Shown piece after piece: positions 12,562 to 19,798 of a DNA stretch of 29,328 bases (its first letter is position 1; each line of letters starts with the position of its first letter). A program made the position numbers and the translations under genes. The notes under the pieces were generated by a model that saw nothing but the letters and a program-made list of their open reading frames with translations, was not told the DNA's origin and ran no database searches. This DNA comes from JAGYLJ01 sp964383545 (lineage in GTDB: Bacteria; Patescibacteriota; Minisyncoccia; Phycocordibacterales; UBA12079): assembly GCA_964383545.1 (NCBI GenBank), contig CAYLHD010000007.1, positions 1 through 29,328 on the forward strand, given 5' to 3'.

Positions 12562-13758
12562 ATGTTGAATTTTAAAATAGAAAAACAGCTTGATAAAGAG
12601 TTAGGAAGAGTGGGTGTTTTAACTACTCCGCATGGTGTTATAAATACACCAGCTTTTGTAACTGTGGGAACAAAAGCGACTGTTAAAGCTCTTACACCGG
12701 AACAAGTTAAAGATTCAGAGTCTCAAGTTGTTTTGGCTAATACCTATCATCTTTATCTTCAGCCAGGGGATGAACTACTAAAGAAAGCTGGTGGTTTACA
12801 TAAGTTTATGAATTGGAACGGTCCAACCATGACTGATTCTGGTGGTTTTCAAGTTTTTTCTTTGGGTGAGGCTTTTGGTAGTACTGTAAGTAAAATTTCT
12901 AAAAAAGGTAAATCACTTGGAGGTTCAACCTCCAAGGATTCTGGAGGTAATTCAGGTAGGTTAATGGATATTGATGAGGATGGGGTTAATTTTAGATCTC
13001 ATATTGATGGTTCAAGTCATCGTTTTACTCCAGAAAAATCTATTGAGATTCAACATAATATAGGAGCTGATATGATTTTTGCTTTTGATGAATGTACTTC
13101 GCCACAGGCTAGTCATGAATATCAAAAAGAAGCATTAAATAGAACTCACCGTTGGGCTGAAAGAAGTTTAGCTCAACATAAGAATTTAGGTGGAGAGAAA
13201 CAATCTTTATTTGGAATTGTTCAGGGAGGTCGGTTTGAGGATTTAAGGAAAGAGAGTGCTAAAGTTATTTCAGAGATGGATTTTGAAGGTTTTGGAATTG
13301 GAGGATCATTTGATAAAGAGGATATGTATACAGCTGTTGGTTGGGTTAACCAAATTTTACCAAAAGAAAAACCCAGACATTTGTTGGGAATAGGGGAACC
13401 AGAAGATTTGTTTGGTGGTGTTCAAAATGGAGTTGATTTATTTGATTGTGTTTCTCCAACCAGAATGGCGAGGAATGGAACTCTTCATACTAAGGATGGG
13501 AGGATTAATCTAAATAATTCTAAGTTTAAAAATGATTTTTCACCAATAGATAAAGATTGTCAATGTCATTGTTGTAAAAATTATTCCCGAGCTTATTTAT
13601 CTCATTTATTTAGATCAAAAGAAATGTTAGCTGGAACTTTAGCTTCTATTCATAATTTGTATTTTATTAATAATCTTGTTGGTCAGATTCGACAGTCTAT
13701 TTTAGATGGTAAATTTTTTGAATTTAAAAAAGAATTTTTAGAAAGGTATTATAAGTAG
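12562..13758 (+). CDS. tgt: tRNA-guanine (queuine/preQ1) transglycosylase, 398 aa
   Basis: The enzyme swaps guanine 34 of GUN-anticodon tRNAs for preQ1 or queuine. The TIM-barrel signatures are present: ANTYHLYLQPG (59-69), TDSGGFQVFSLG (91-102) with the catalytic Asp92, GIVQGGRFEDLR, HLLGIGEPEDL, FDCVSPTRMARNG with the likely nucleophile Asp, and a zinc site (CQCHCC followed by SIHN). Residues about 103-135 are an extra Ser/Gly/Lys-rich insert after the active-site loop, and their DNA contains a palindrome. No preQ1 synthesis genes are nearby, so the base may come from a distant locus or by salvage. Confidence 0.93.
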   Translation: MLNFKIEKQLDKELGRVGVLTTPHGVINTPAFVTVGTKATVKALTPEQVKDSESQVVLANTYHLYLQPGDELLKKAGGLHKFMNWNGPTMTDSGGFQVFSLGEAFGSTVSKISKKGKSLGGSTSKDSGGNSGRLMDIDEDGVNFRSHIDGSSHRFTPEKSIEIQHNIGADMIFAFDECTSPQASHEYQKEALNRTHRWAERSLAQHKNLGGEKQSLFGIVQGGRFEDLRKESAKVISEMDFEGFGIGGSFDKEDMYTAVGWVNQILPKEKPRHLLGIGEPEDLFGGVQNGVDLFDCVSPTRMARNGTLHTKDGRINLNNSKFKNDFSPIDKDCQCHCCKNYSRAYLSHLFRSKEMLAGTLASIHNLYFINNLVGQIRQSILDGKFFEFKKEFLERYYK

Positions 13759-13794
13759 AGAATTATAACCAATTTTTTTAGGAAGGAGATAAAA

Positions 13795-13863
13795 ATGGTT
13801 AAGGAAATAATAAAAATCCCTGTAGATAAATCTACAGGGATTATATTTTGTTTATTTTATTGA
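13795..13863 (+). CDS. Possible 22-aa ORF overlapping a terminator hairpin
   Basis: ATG 13795 is preceded by AGGAAGGAGAT (13780-13790), one of only three good Shine-Dalgarno sites seen in the window. The frame runs 22 codons (starts MVKEIIKIPVDK) through the hairpin at 13815-13842 and ends at TGA 13861. No family is recognised. The strong ribosome site argues for translation, while the overlap with a terminator argues for a spurious or leader-type ORF. Confidence 0.3.
   Translation: MVKEIIKIPVDKSTGIIFCLFY
13815..13848. terminator. Bidirectional terminator after tgt
   Basis: A perfect 12-bp stem AATCCCTGTAGA/TCTACAGGGATT (13815-13826, 13831-13842) has loop TAAA. T-rich sequence lies on both outgoing strands, and is stronger for the minus direction (TTTTTATTATTT). 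Confidence 0.8.
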
Positions 13864-14039
13864 ACTTCTTTACCGTTGGAGTAAATTATTTGAGCTGCAT
13901 TACTGTTGTTTATGTTACTAACTACAGTAGAATCTTTTTTAAAGTAAGAAAGTAAGAAAATAATTAATAAAATTAGGATACCTATGATTACAAGATGTAG
14001 TGCATATTCGGTTAAAATCTTTTTAATTTTTTTTATCAT
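13857..14039 (-). CDS. Small single-pass membrane protein, 60 aa
   Basis: A 60-residue protein with a basic N-terminus (MIKKIKKILTEY), one hydrophobic helix at about residues 15-33 and a polar tail that should lie outside the cell (N-in, by the positive-inside rule). Its stop lies just before a terminator on its own strand, and a TATAAT is found about 45 nt upstream of the start. I recognise no family. The size and layout are like small membrane-anchored regulatory or pilin-like proteins, but neither can be claimed. Confidence 0.5.
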   Translation of the reverse strand: MIKKIKKILTEYALHLVIIGILILLIIFLLSYFKKDSTVVSNINNSNAAQIIYSNGKEVQ

Positions 14040-14130
14040 AGTTTTTAAAATAATTAATTTTTAATAATGTTTTTATTAATAAAATTATAGCAAATTTTAG
14101 GAAGTTTTAGCAAAGGTTAATGGTTGAAAC

Positions 14131-14160
14131 AAAAAACCACTCTTAAAAGAGTGGTTTTTA
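14131..14160 (-). terminator. Terminator of the first cold-shock gene
   Basis: AAAACCACTCTT pairs with AAGAGTGGTTTT, and the minus-strand exit reads TTTTTTGTTT. Confidence 0.85.
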
Positions 14161-14370
14161 TACAGATTAGGCGCGGTTAACGTTTACTGCTTGTGGACCT
14201 TTTTGACCCTCAGTTNNNNNNNNNNNNNNNNNNNNNNNNNNNNNNNNNNNNNNNNNNNNNNNNNNNNNNNNNNNNNNNNNNNNNNNNNNNNNNNNNNNNN
14301 NNNNNNNNNNNNNNNTACAGATTAGGCGCGGTTAACGTTTACTGCTTGTGGACCTTTTTGACCCTCAGTT
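14161..14370. other. Scaffold gap (100 N) flanked by identical 55-bp sequences
   Basis: N runs from 14216 to 14315. The 55 bp before it (14161-14215) are identical to the 55 bp after it (14316-14370), and both are the 3' end of the same cold-shock gene. The right copy starts exactly at the edge of the Ns. This is the pattern of two contigs that overlap by an assembler k-mer and were joined with a fixed-size gap. The real sequence probably has one copy and no gap. Confidence 0.88.
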
Positions 14371-14522
14371 ATTTCAAATTCTACTGGATCTCCTTCTTTA
14401 AGAGAATTAAAATCAGTATTTTGAACTTCATTTGAGTGAAAAAAAAGGTCTTTGTCGCTATCATCGGTTTTGATAAAGCCGTAGCCTTTGTCCATGATGC
14501 GAACAATAGTTCCTTTATTCAT
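14322..14522 (-). CDS. Cold-shock domain protein (CspA family), 66 aa
   Basis: A single OB-fold cold-shock domain that binds single-stranded RNA/DNA. RNP1 KGYGFI is at residues 12-17 and RNP2 DLFFHS at 25-30, and the length is typical. It lies 3' of a long (about 115-nt) leader with a good promoter, as expected of a cold-responsive csp gene. The 3' end adjoins the false scaffold gap but the frame is intact to its TAA. It is a paralogue of the protein at 14770-14970 with closely similar sequence. Confidence 0.95.
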   Translation of the reverse strand: MNKGTIVRIMDKGYGFIKTDDSDKDLFFHSNEVQNTDFNSLKEGDPVEFEITEGQKGPQAVNVNRA

Positions 14523-14544
14523 TTAAAGTAAAAAACTAAAACGA

Positions 14545-14615
14545 TTAATCTTTGGTAAGAATATAAAATATTCTTACTCCTTCAAATACACCTCTAAAGA
14601 TTAAACCCGACTTAG
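14545..14615 (-). promoter_or_regulatory. Structured 5' leader of first csp mRNA
   Basis: A perfect 10-bp hairpin (14555-14564 with 14568-14577) lies inside a longer pairing of TTAATCTTT (about 14545-14553) with AAAGATTAA (14596-14604). On the minus strand the motif CTAAGTCGGGTTTA (14615-14602) closely matches CTAAGTCGAATTTA in the other csp leader. Cold-shock mRNAs often carry thermosensing leaders. Confidence 0.55.
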
Positions 14616-14643
14616 TTTTCTTCAGTAGTTATTTGATAGGGCT

Positions 14644-14672
14644 ATCTTAACATATTATTAAGTCTATGTCAT
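14644..14672 (-). promoter_or_regulatory. Promoter of first csp gene
   Basis: On the minus strand ATGACA (14672-14667), a 17-bp spacer and TAAGAT (14649-14644). Predicted start near 14637 gives a leader of about 115 nt. Confidence 0.65.
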
Positions 14673-14723
14673 TTTCGTAAATTTAAATTATCAAAGGATT
14701 TATTTAATTTTATATTAAAATAA

Positions 14724-14759
14724 AAAACACCCTCTACCTAATAAGGTAGAGGGTGTTTT
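14724..14759 (-). terminator. Terminator of second csp gene
   Basis: A perfect 16-bp stem (14724-14739 with 14744-14759) with loop AATA, A/T-rich at the ends. Confidence 0.88.
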
Positions 14760-14769
14760 CTTTTGTTAG

Positions 14770-14970
14770 TTAAGCTTTGTTGATGTCAACTGCATTAAGT
14801 CCTTTAGGACCTTCAGCAACTTCAAAAGTTAACTCATCTCCTTCACGAAGTTCGTTGAATTCAGTATTCTTTAACTCATTTGAGTGAAAGAAAAGATCTT
14901 TTTCTTCACCTTCTTGAGAAATGAATCCAAAACCACGATCCGTTAAACGAGCGATTTTTCCTGTTTGCAT
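14770..14970 (-). CDS. Cold-shock domain protein (CspA family), 66 aa, second copy
   Basis: Same length and domain as the neighbour at 14322-14522: RNP1 RGFGFI at residues 12-17 and RNP2 DLFFHS at 25-30. It has its own TTGACA-17-TACAAT promoter, about 115-nt leader and terminator. The two genes are therefore separate transcription units in tandem, most likely from an old duplication that included the leader. Role: RNA chaperone, transcription antitermination or cold adaptation, by family knowledge. Confidence 0.95.
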   Translation of the reverse strand: MQTGKIARLTDRGFGFISQEGEEKDLFFHSNELKNTEFNELREGDELTFEVAEGPKGLNAVDINKA

Positions 14971-15045
14971 ATCTATAAGAAAAATTATTTTGATAAATCA
15001 CTTTAATTAATTAAAGCAAGGTACTCAAAACAAGGGACTGTACGA

Positions 15046-15059
15046 TAAATTCGACTTAG
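15046..15059 (-). promoter_or_regulatory. Conserved csp leader motif, second copy
   Basis: Minus-strand CTAAGTCGAATTTA lies about 26 nt after the predicted transcription start. The first csp leader has the same motif about 22 nt after its start. It may act like the cold box of enterobacterial csp mRNAs, though the bases differ. Confidence 0.5.
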
Positions 15060-15091
15060 ATTTTCTTACAGCGTATGATTTGATTGGAACA

Positions 15092-15120
15092 ATTGTAACA
15101 TTTGAAATTAACGATGTCAA
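15092..15120 (-). promoter_or_regulatory. Promoter of second csp gene
   Basis: Consensus TTGACA (15120-15115), a 17-bp spacer, and TACAAT (15097-15092). This is the best promoter in the window. Confidence 0.8.
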
Positions 15121-15126
15121 TCAAAT

Positions 15127-15156
15127 AAAAAACAACATCTAAACAGATGTGTTTTT
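15127..15156 (-). terminator. Terminator after the 39-aa basic protein gene
   Basis: ACATCT (15135-15140) pairs with AGATGT (15145-15150), flanked by A6 and T5 arms. Confidence 0.65.
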
Positions 15157-15178
15157 CTTAACACTTTTAAAATAATGT

Positions 15179-15298
15179 TTATTTATGTTTCTTGCTGGCT
15201 TTCTTTGCCAACATTTCGTGTTTTATTGCAAGACGTTTTTTTGTTTTTTTAGAACGAGACGTCTTTCCTTTTTCTATACCTGTTGCTCTTTTTGCCAT
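15179..15298 (-). CDS. Small highly basic protein, 39 aa
   Basis: On the minus strand ATG 15298 to TAA 15181-15179 encodes 39 residues, beginning MAKRATGIEKGKTSRSKKTK and ending KASKKHK. Almost half are Lys or Arg, with no hydrophobic segment. TACAAT (15312-15307) ends 8 nt before the ATG and a terminator follows, so it has the signals of a real, leaderless gene. Its charge suggests RNA binding, as in tiny ribosome-associated proteins. I do not recognise the family. Confidence 0.6.
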   Translation of the reverse strand: MAKRATGIEKGKTSRSKKTKKRLAIKHEMLAKKASKKHK

Positions 15299-15342
15299 AT
15301 ACCAATATTGTACACTATTAGACTTGTTTAGTAAATAAACGT

Positions 15343-15371
15343 TTGATTTTATATGCTTAACAGTGTAAGAT
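15343..15371 (+). promoter_or_regulatory. Promoter of typA
   Basis: TTGATT (15343-15348), a 17-bp spacer, and TAAGAT (15366-15371). The predicted start near 15378 gives a leader of about 45 nt. It is divergent from the 39-aa gene. Confidence 0.6.
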
Positions 15372-15381
15372 ACTTATATTA

Positions 15382-15401
15382 AATCGCTTCGGCGTTTTTT
15401 T
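15382..15401 (+). terminator. UUCG-tetraloop mini hairpin plus T7 in typA leader
   Basis: CGC-TTCG-GCG (15385-15394) with flanking A/T pairs is followed by seven T. C(UUCG)G is an unusually stable tetraloop. It lies within about 10-25 nt of the predicted start, so it may be an attenuator or only an mRNA-stabilising cap. Confidence 0.4.
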
Positions 15402-15421
15402 ATTTGGAAATATAAAATATT

Positions 15422-17200
15422 GTGGAAATAAGAAATATTGCAATTATTGCTCATGTGGATCATGGGAAAACTACTATTACTGACGCTATTATGCGACAGG
15501 CTGGTATGTTTACGGATGGGATGAGTATGGATACAGATAAACTAGAACAAGAAAGAGGAATTACTATCTATTCTAAAAATACTTCTCTTTTTTATAAAGA
15601 TACAAAAATAAATATAGTTGATACTCCAGGGCATGCTGATTTTGGTTCTGAAGTTGAGCGAGTGCTTCGTTCTATTGATTCAGTTCTTTTAGTAGTTGAT
15701 GCTCAAGAAGGTCCTATGCCACAAACTAGGTTTGTTTTAAAGAAATCTTTAGAGCTTGGGTTAAAACCAATCGTAGTTATAAATAAAATAGACAAACCAG
15801 CAGCTGACCCTAAACAAGCAGAAGAAGATGTCTGTGAATTATTTATGGAATTAGGAGCCAGTGATGAACAATTAGATTTTACTACAATTTATTCTATTGG
15901 TCGTGATGGGGTAGCCAAAAAGAATTTAGATGATGAATTCAAAGATTTAACACCTTTGTTAGATGCTATCTTGGAAGAAGTTGTTCCTATTCCATCAGAT
16001 CTAAGTGCTCCTGTTAAAGCTCAAGTATTTAATCTTGGTTATGATAACTTTCTTGGAAGAATGGCTATTTGTCGAGTTTACGACGGGACATTAAGAGAAG
16101 GGTCTTCTATTTTTGTAAAGAAATCTACAGGAGAAGTTCGTAAAGGCAAAATAACAAAACTTTTTTCTTTTAAAGGTGTTTCTCGTGATGAGGTAAAAGA
16201 GGTTGAAGCTGGTGATATTGTTATGTTAGCTGGATTACCAAATGTTTTTATTGGAGAAACTATTACCGATGATGAAAGTATTGAGCCTTTACCAGCTATT
16301 AAGGTTGACGAACCAACTATTACTTTGGATTTTTTGGTTAACAATTCACCTTTTGCGGGAAAAGAGGGTAAGTATGTAACAGGAAGACAAATCAGAGAAC
16401 GTTTAGAAAAAGAGTTAGAAGTTAATGTTGGTTTGGGGGTTGATTTTTCAGATGGTTTAATGAAAGTGGCTGGTCGCGGTGAACTACATATAGCTATCTT
16501 GTTAGAGAACATGCGTCGAGAAGGTTATGAATTGCAAGTTTCTCAACCACAGATTATTGAAAAAGAAGAAAATGGTAAACGACTTGAACCCTATGAAGAA
16601 GTAACTGTTGATATACCTTCAGAATTTCAAGGTGTGGTTATTGAAAAACTAGGAAAGAGAAAAGGGACACTTTCTGAGATGAGGCAACATGAAAATACAG
16701 TTAGGCTAGTTTTTGAAATGCCAACAAGAGGATTGTTGGGTTATCGTGGTCAGTTTATTGTTGATACTAAAGGAGAGGGTATTCTTTCTAGTCGAGTAAT
16801 TGGTTTTAAAGATTATGCTGGTGAAATCTCTAAGAAAAAAACAGGTTCTATGTCTTCCATGGCTAATGGAAAAGCTCTTGGTTTTTCCTTATATAATTTA
16901 CAAGGTCGTGGTGAACTTTATATTGGAGCTAATACGCAGGTTTACGAAGGAATGGTGATTGGAAATACCTCTAAGGGTGAAGAGATGCCAGTTAATCCAA
17001 CTAAAGGTAAACAACTAACTAATATGAGGTCTTCAAGTTCTGATGAGAATATAATGTTAGTACCACATAAAGAACTTTCTATTGAGTTAGGTCTTGAAAT
17101 AATGTCAGGGGATGAATATTTAGAAGTTACTCCTAAAAGTGTCCGTTTGAGAAAAAAATATCTAACAGAACTGGAACGTTCTAAAGCTAAGAGAAAATAA
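15422..17200 (+). CDS. typA: Translational GTPase TypA/BipA, 592 aa
   Basis: A ribosome-binding GTPase needed for growth under stress and for late 50S assembly in other bacteria. G motifs: AHVDHGKT (10-17), RGITI (45-49), DTPGH (67-71) and NKID (121-124). Domain order (G domain, beta barrel, two alpha/beta domains, and the C-terminal domain with TRGLLGYRGQF) is that of TypA, not EF-G or LepA. The start is GTG at 15422. No Shine-Dalgarno is visible. A terminator follows directly. Confidence 0.95.
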   Translation: MEIRNIAIIAHVDHGKTTITDAIMRQAGMFTDGMSMDTDKLEQERGITIYSKNTSLFYKDTKINIVDTPGHADFGSEVERVLRSIDSVLLVVDAQEGPMPQTRFVLKKSLELGLKPIVVINKIDKPAADPKQAEEDVCELFMELGASDEQLDFTTIYSIGRDGVAKKNLDDEFKDLTPLLDAILEEVVPIPSDLSAPVKAQVFNLGYDNFLGRMAICRVYDGTLREGSSIFVKKSTGEVRKGKITKLFSFKGVSRDEVKEVEAGDIVMLAGLPNVFIGETITDDESIEPLPAIKVDEPTITLDFLVNNSPFAGKEGKYVTGRQIRERLEKELEVNVGLGVDFSDGLMKVAGRGELHIAILLENMRREGYELQVSQPQIIEKEENGKRLEPYEEVTVDIPSEFQGVVIEKLGKRKGTLSEMRQHENTVRLVFEMPTRGLLGYRGQFIVDTKGEGILSSRVIGFKDYAGEISKKKTGSMSSMANGKALGFSLYNLQGRGELYIGANTQVYEGMVIGNTSKGEEMPVNPTKGKQLTNMRSSSSDENIMLVPHKELSIELGLEIMSGDEYLEVTPKSVRLRKKYLTELERSKAKRK

Positions 17201-17204
17201 AATC

Positions 17205-17236
17205 AGGTGAATATAATATTCACCTATTTTTATTTT
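17205..17236 (+). terminator. Terminator of typA
   Basis: AGGTGAATA (17205-17213) pairs with TATTCACCT (17217-17225), followed by a T-rich run. Confidence 0.85.
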
Positions 17237-17251
17237 TGAAAGAAAAACTAG

Positions 17252-17270
17252 TATAATTTCGTAGTATAAT
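17252..17270 (+). promoter_or_regulatory. Tandem -10 boxes before the first adaptor operon
   Basis: TATAAT occurs at 17252-17257 and again at 17265-17270, 45 and 31 nt before the ATG. The second would give a leader of about 24 nt. No clear -35 is seen for either. Confidence 0.45.
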
Positions 17271-17301
17271 CTAAAGTAATTAAAAATTTAATTTTTTTAA
17301 A

Positions 17302-19059
17302 ATGAAACCAATAAAAAAAATAGTGGGATGGTTGTTTGGTCATAAATTAATAGATTTTCTTGTCATTATTACCTTATTAATCGGTTTCTGGTTTTTTACT
17401 TCATATTATGGCGGGGCTGAAGAAATTACTGGTTTTAGTACTGAAGTGATCAAAAAGGGTGAGTTAGCTTTATCTTTATCTGGAAATGGTCAGGTTTCTG
17501 CATCTAATCAGATAGATTTAAAATTCAAGACTTCTGGTGATGTTGTCTATTTAGGGGTTGTGGATGGACAAAATATAAAGAAAGGAGTGTTGATTGCAAA
17601 ATTAGATGCTGATGATGCGGAAAAGAATATTAGAGATGCTGAGGTTAATTTAGAGAGTGCCCAATTAAATTTAGAAAAAATTTTAAAACCAGCTGATGAA
17701 CTTGATATTCTTCAATCTGAGAATAGTTTAATTCAAACTAAGGAGACAAAAAGTAATGCTAAAGATGATTTAGAAGCAACCTATGAAGAGGCCTTTAATG
17801 ATGTTTCCAATTCTTTTTTAGATTTGCCCGATGTTATGATTGGTTTACAAGACATTTTGTTTTCGGATGATTTATCTTATGGTGGACAGTGGAATATTTC
17901 TTATTATGGGGATGCTATTAGTGAATATAACAGTGTTTCTAAAGAGGTGAGTGATTTGGTTTATGATACTTATGTTATAGCCGAGGATTTTTATGATGAT
18001 AATTTTAGTAATTATAAAGATACCAAACGTTATTCTGAAAAAGAACAAATTGAAAATTTAGTTTCTCAGACTTATGAGACGGCTAGAAATATTTCTGATG
18101 TAATTAAAGATTTAAGTAATTTAATTCAATTATATAAAGATAATTGTTCAGATAAGGGTTTAATATTTAAACCATTATCTAATATTCATTTAAACTCTCT
18201 TAACAGTTATACAGGGACTGTTAATGGAATTTTATCTAACTTATTAAACATAAAAAATACTATCAAGAATAAACAGGCAGAAATAGTTAGTGCTGAGAGA
18301 AGTACTATTGAGAAAGAAGGTAGCTTGGCTGAACTTAAAGCTGGGGCGGATGATTACGATATACGTTCAGCTCAAATTAGCATTTCGCAGAGAGAAAATG
18401 CACTACTTGATGTTCGAGCGAGTCTTTCTGATTATTATATTTATGCATCTTTCGATGGAACTATTGCTAGCGTAAATGTTAATAGAGGGGAGACTGTTTC
18501 ATCTGGGACGGTGGTAGCTACTTTAGTTACTAAACAATTAATGGCTGAAGTATTTCTAAATGAAATCGAAATTGCTGATGTTGAGCTTGGTCAAAAAGTT
18601 AATTTAGAGTTTGATGCTGCTGAGGATTTGATAATAGAGGGAGTTGTTTCTGGAATTGATACCATTGGAACAGTTAGTTCTGGAGTAGTTAATTATGGAG
18701 TAGAAATTAGTTTTGAAACCGGTGATTCTAGAATTAAAATTGGGATGAGTGTAAATGCAGAAATTATAGTTGAGGAAAAAGTGGATACAATAGTTGTTTC
18801 TAATGCAGCTATTAGTGAAGTTAAAGATAGAACTTTCGTACAAATTCTTAAAGAAGGTTTGTCTAAGAGAATCCCTGTCGTGCTTGGTCTGGTGACTGAT
18901 TTAAAAACAGAGGTTTTGGAAGGTTTGTCAGAAGGGGATGAAGTAATAATTGGGCAAAGTACTATTTCTAATAGTGTGACAGAAAAAAATATTTCAAAAG
19001 AATCTGTTTCTAAAGATAGGAATCCTAATATGGACATGATGAGGATGATGAAAAATTAA
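17302..19059 (+). CDS. MacA/HlyD-type membrane fusion (adaptor) protein, 585 aa
   Basis: An N-terminal anchor helix (about residues 17-35) is followed by a biotinyl-lipoyl-like half motif (NQIDLKFKTSGDVVYLGVVDGQNIKKGVLIAKLD). A long helical region (about 110-370), a second lipoyl half (YIYASFDGTIASVNVNRGETVSSGTVVATL) and beta-barrel domains ending VLEGLSEGDEVIIGQ come next. This is the order of periplasmic adaptor proteins that couple MacB-type ABC transporters. The helical part is longer than in typical MacA. The C-terminus is Met-rich. The ATPase gene starts 4 nt after the stop. Without an outer membrane, as assumed for this lineage, it may shape export across a single membrane and wall. 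Confidence 0.85.
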   Translation: MKPIKKIVGWLFGHKLIDFLVIITLLIGFWFFTSYYGGAEEITGFSTEVIKKGELALSLSGNGQVSASNQIDLKFKTSGDVVYLGVVDGQNIKKGVLIAKLDADDAEKNIRDAEVNLESAQLNLEKILKPADELDILQSENSLIQTKETKSNAKDDLEATYEEAFNDVSNSFLDLPDVMIGLQDILFSDDLSYGGQWNISYYGDAISEYNSVSKEVSDLVYDTYVIAEDFYDDNFSNYKDTKRYSEKEQIENLVSQTYETARNISDVIKDLSNLIQLYKDNCSDKGLIFKPLSNIHLNSLNSYTGTVNGILSNLLNIKNTIKNKQAEIVSAERSTIEKEGSLAELKAGADDYDIRSAQISISQRENALLDVRASLSDYYIYASFDGTIASVNVNRGETVSSGTVVATLVTKQLMAEVFLNEIEIADVELGQKVNLEFDAAEDLIIEGVVSGIDTIGTVSSGVVNYGVEISFETGDSRIKIGMSVNAEIIVEEKVDTIVVSNAAISEVKDRTFVQILKEGLSKRIPVVLGLVTDLKTEVLEGLSEGDEVIIGQSTISNSVTEKNISKESVSKDRNPNMDMMRMMKN

Positions 19060-19063
19060 AAAA

Positions 19064-19777
19064 ATGATTGAATGTAAAAAACTAACAAAAATATATAAAA
19101 GTGGAGATACTGAAACCAGAGCCCTTTGGGATGTTTCTTTTAAAATAAAAGAAGGTGAATTTGTGGCTATTATTGGACCTTCCGGTTCTGGTAAATCAAC
19201 TTTGATGCACATGCTAGGAGCTTTAGATGTTCCAACCAGTGGAGAATATTTATTAGATGAAAAAGATATCTCTGATTTAAGTGACGACGAATTAGCCATA
19301 ATTCGTAAAAAGAAAATTGGTTTTGTTTTTCAGTCTTTCAACTTATTACCTAGAGCTTCTGTTTTAAGAAATATCTATTTACCTCTAGTCTATGAAGAAA
19401 TTCCTAGAGAAAAAAGGTATGACCTAGCTAAACAAGCTTTGTTGAAGGCCGGTTTGAGTGAAGAAAGATATCATCATTTATCTAATCAATTATCAGGAGG
19501 TCAGATGCAAAGAGTAGCTATTGCTAGGGCTTTGGTTAATAACCCCTCTTTGATTTTAGCCGATGAACCCACAGGGAATTTAGATTCTAAAACAGGAGAA
19601 ATTATTTTAAATACTTTTAAACAATTAAATAAAGAAGGTAAAACTATTATTCTAATTACTCACGAAAGATATATTGCTGAACATGCCGATAGAATTATTA
19701 CTATAAAAGATGGTGAGATAGAAAGTGATACCAGAGACCACAGAACAAAATTAAAAGATATTAAAAGCGCAATTTAA
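19064..19777 (+). CDS. MacB/LolD-type ABC transporter ATPase, 237 aa
   Basis: The nucleotide-binding subunit that powers the FtsX-like permease encoded next. Walker A GPSGSGKST is at 38-46, Q-loop Gln90, signature LSGGQ at 143-147, Walker B LILADE at 163-168 and the switch His in ITHE. The sequence follows the LolD/MacB/FtsE group (GFVFQSFNLLPRASVLRN). It lies 4 nt after the adaptor gene and 21 nt before the permease gene. Confidence 0.93.
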   Translation: MIECKKLTKIYKSGDTETRALWDVSFKIKEGEFVAIIGPSGSGKSTLMHMLGALDVPTSGEYLLDEKDISDLSDDELAIIRKKKIGFVFQSFNLLPRASVLRNIYLPLVYEEIPREKRYDLAKQALLKAGLSEERYHHLSNQLSGGQMQRVAIARALVNNPSLILADEPTGNLDSKTGEIILNTFKQLNKEGKTIILITHERYIAEHADRIITIKDGEIESDTRDHRTKLKDIKSAI

Positions 19778-19798
19778 TTTTACCAATAGATTAAATAT

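Noticed and set aside
14161..14215. A third cold-shock gene left of the N gap
   Set aside because: The 55 bp are identical to the 3' end of the gene right of the gap and stop exactly at the gap, which fits a contig overlap better.
18290..19299. ORFs of 61-114 codons inside the first adaptor and ATPase genes
   Set aside because: They overlap strongly supported genes in other frames and have no start signals.
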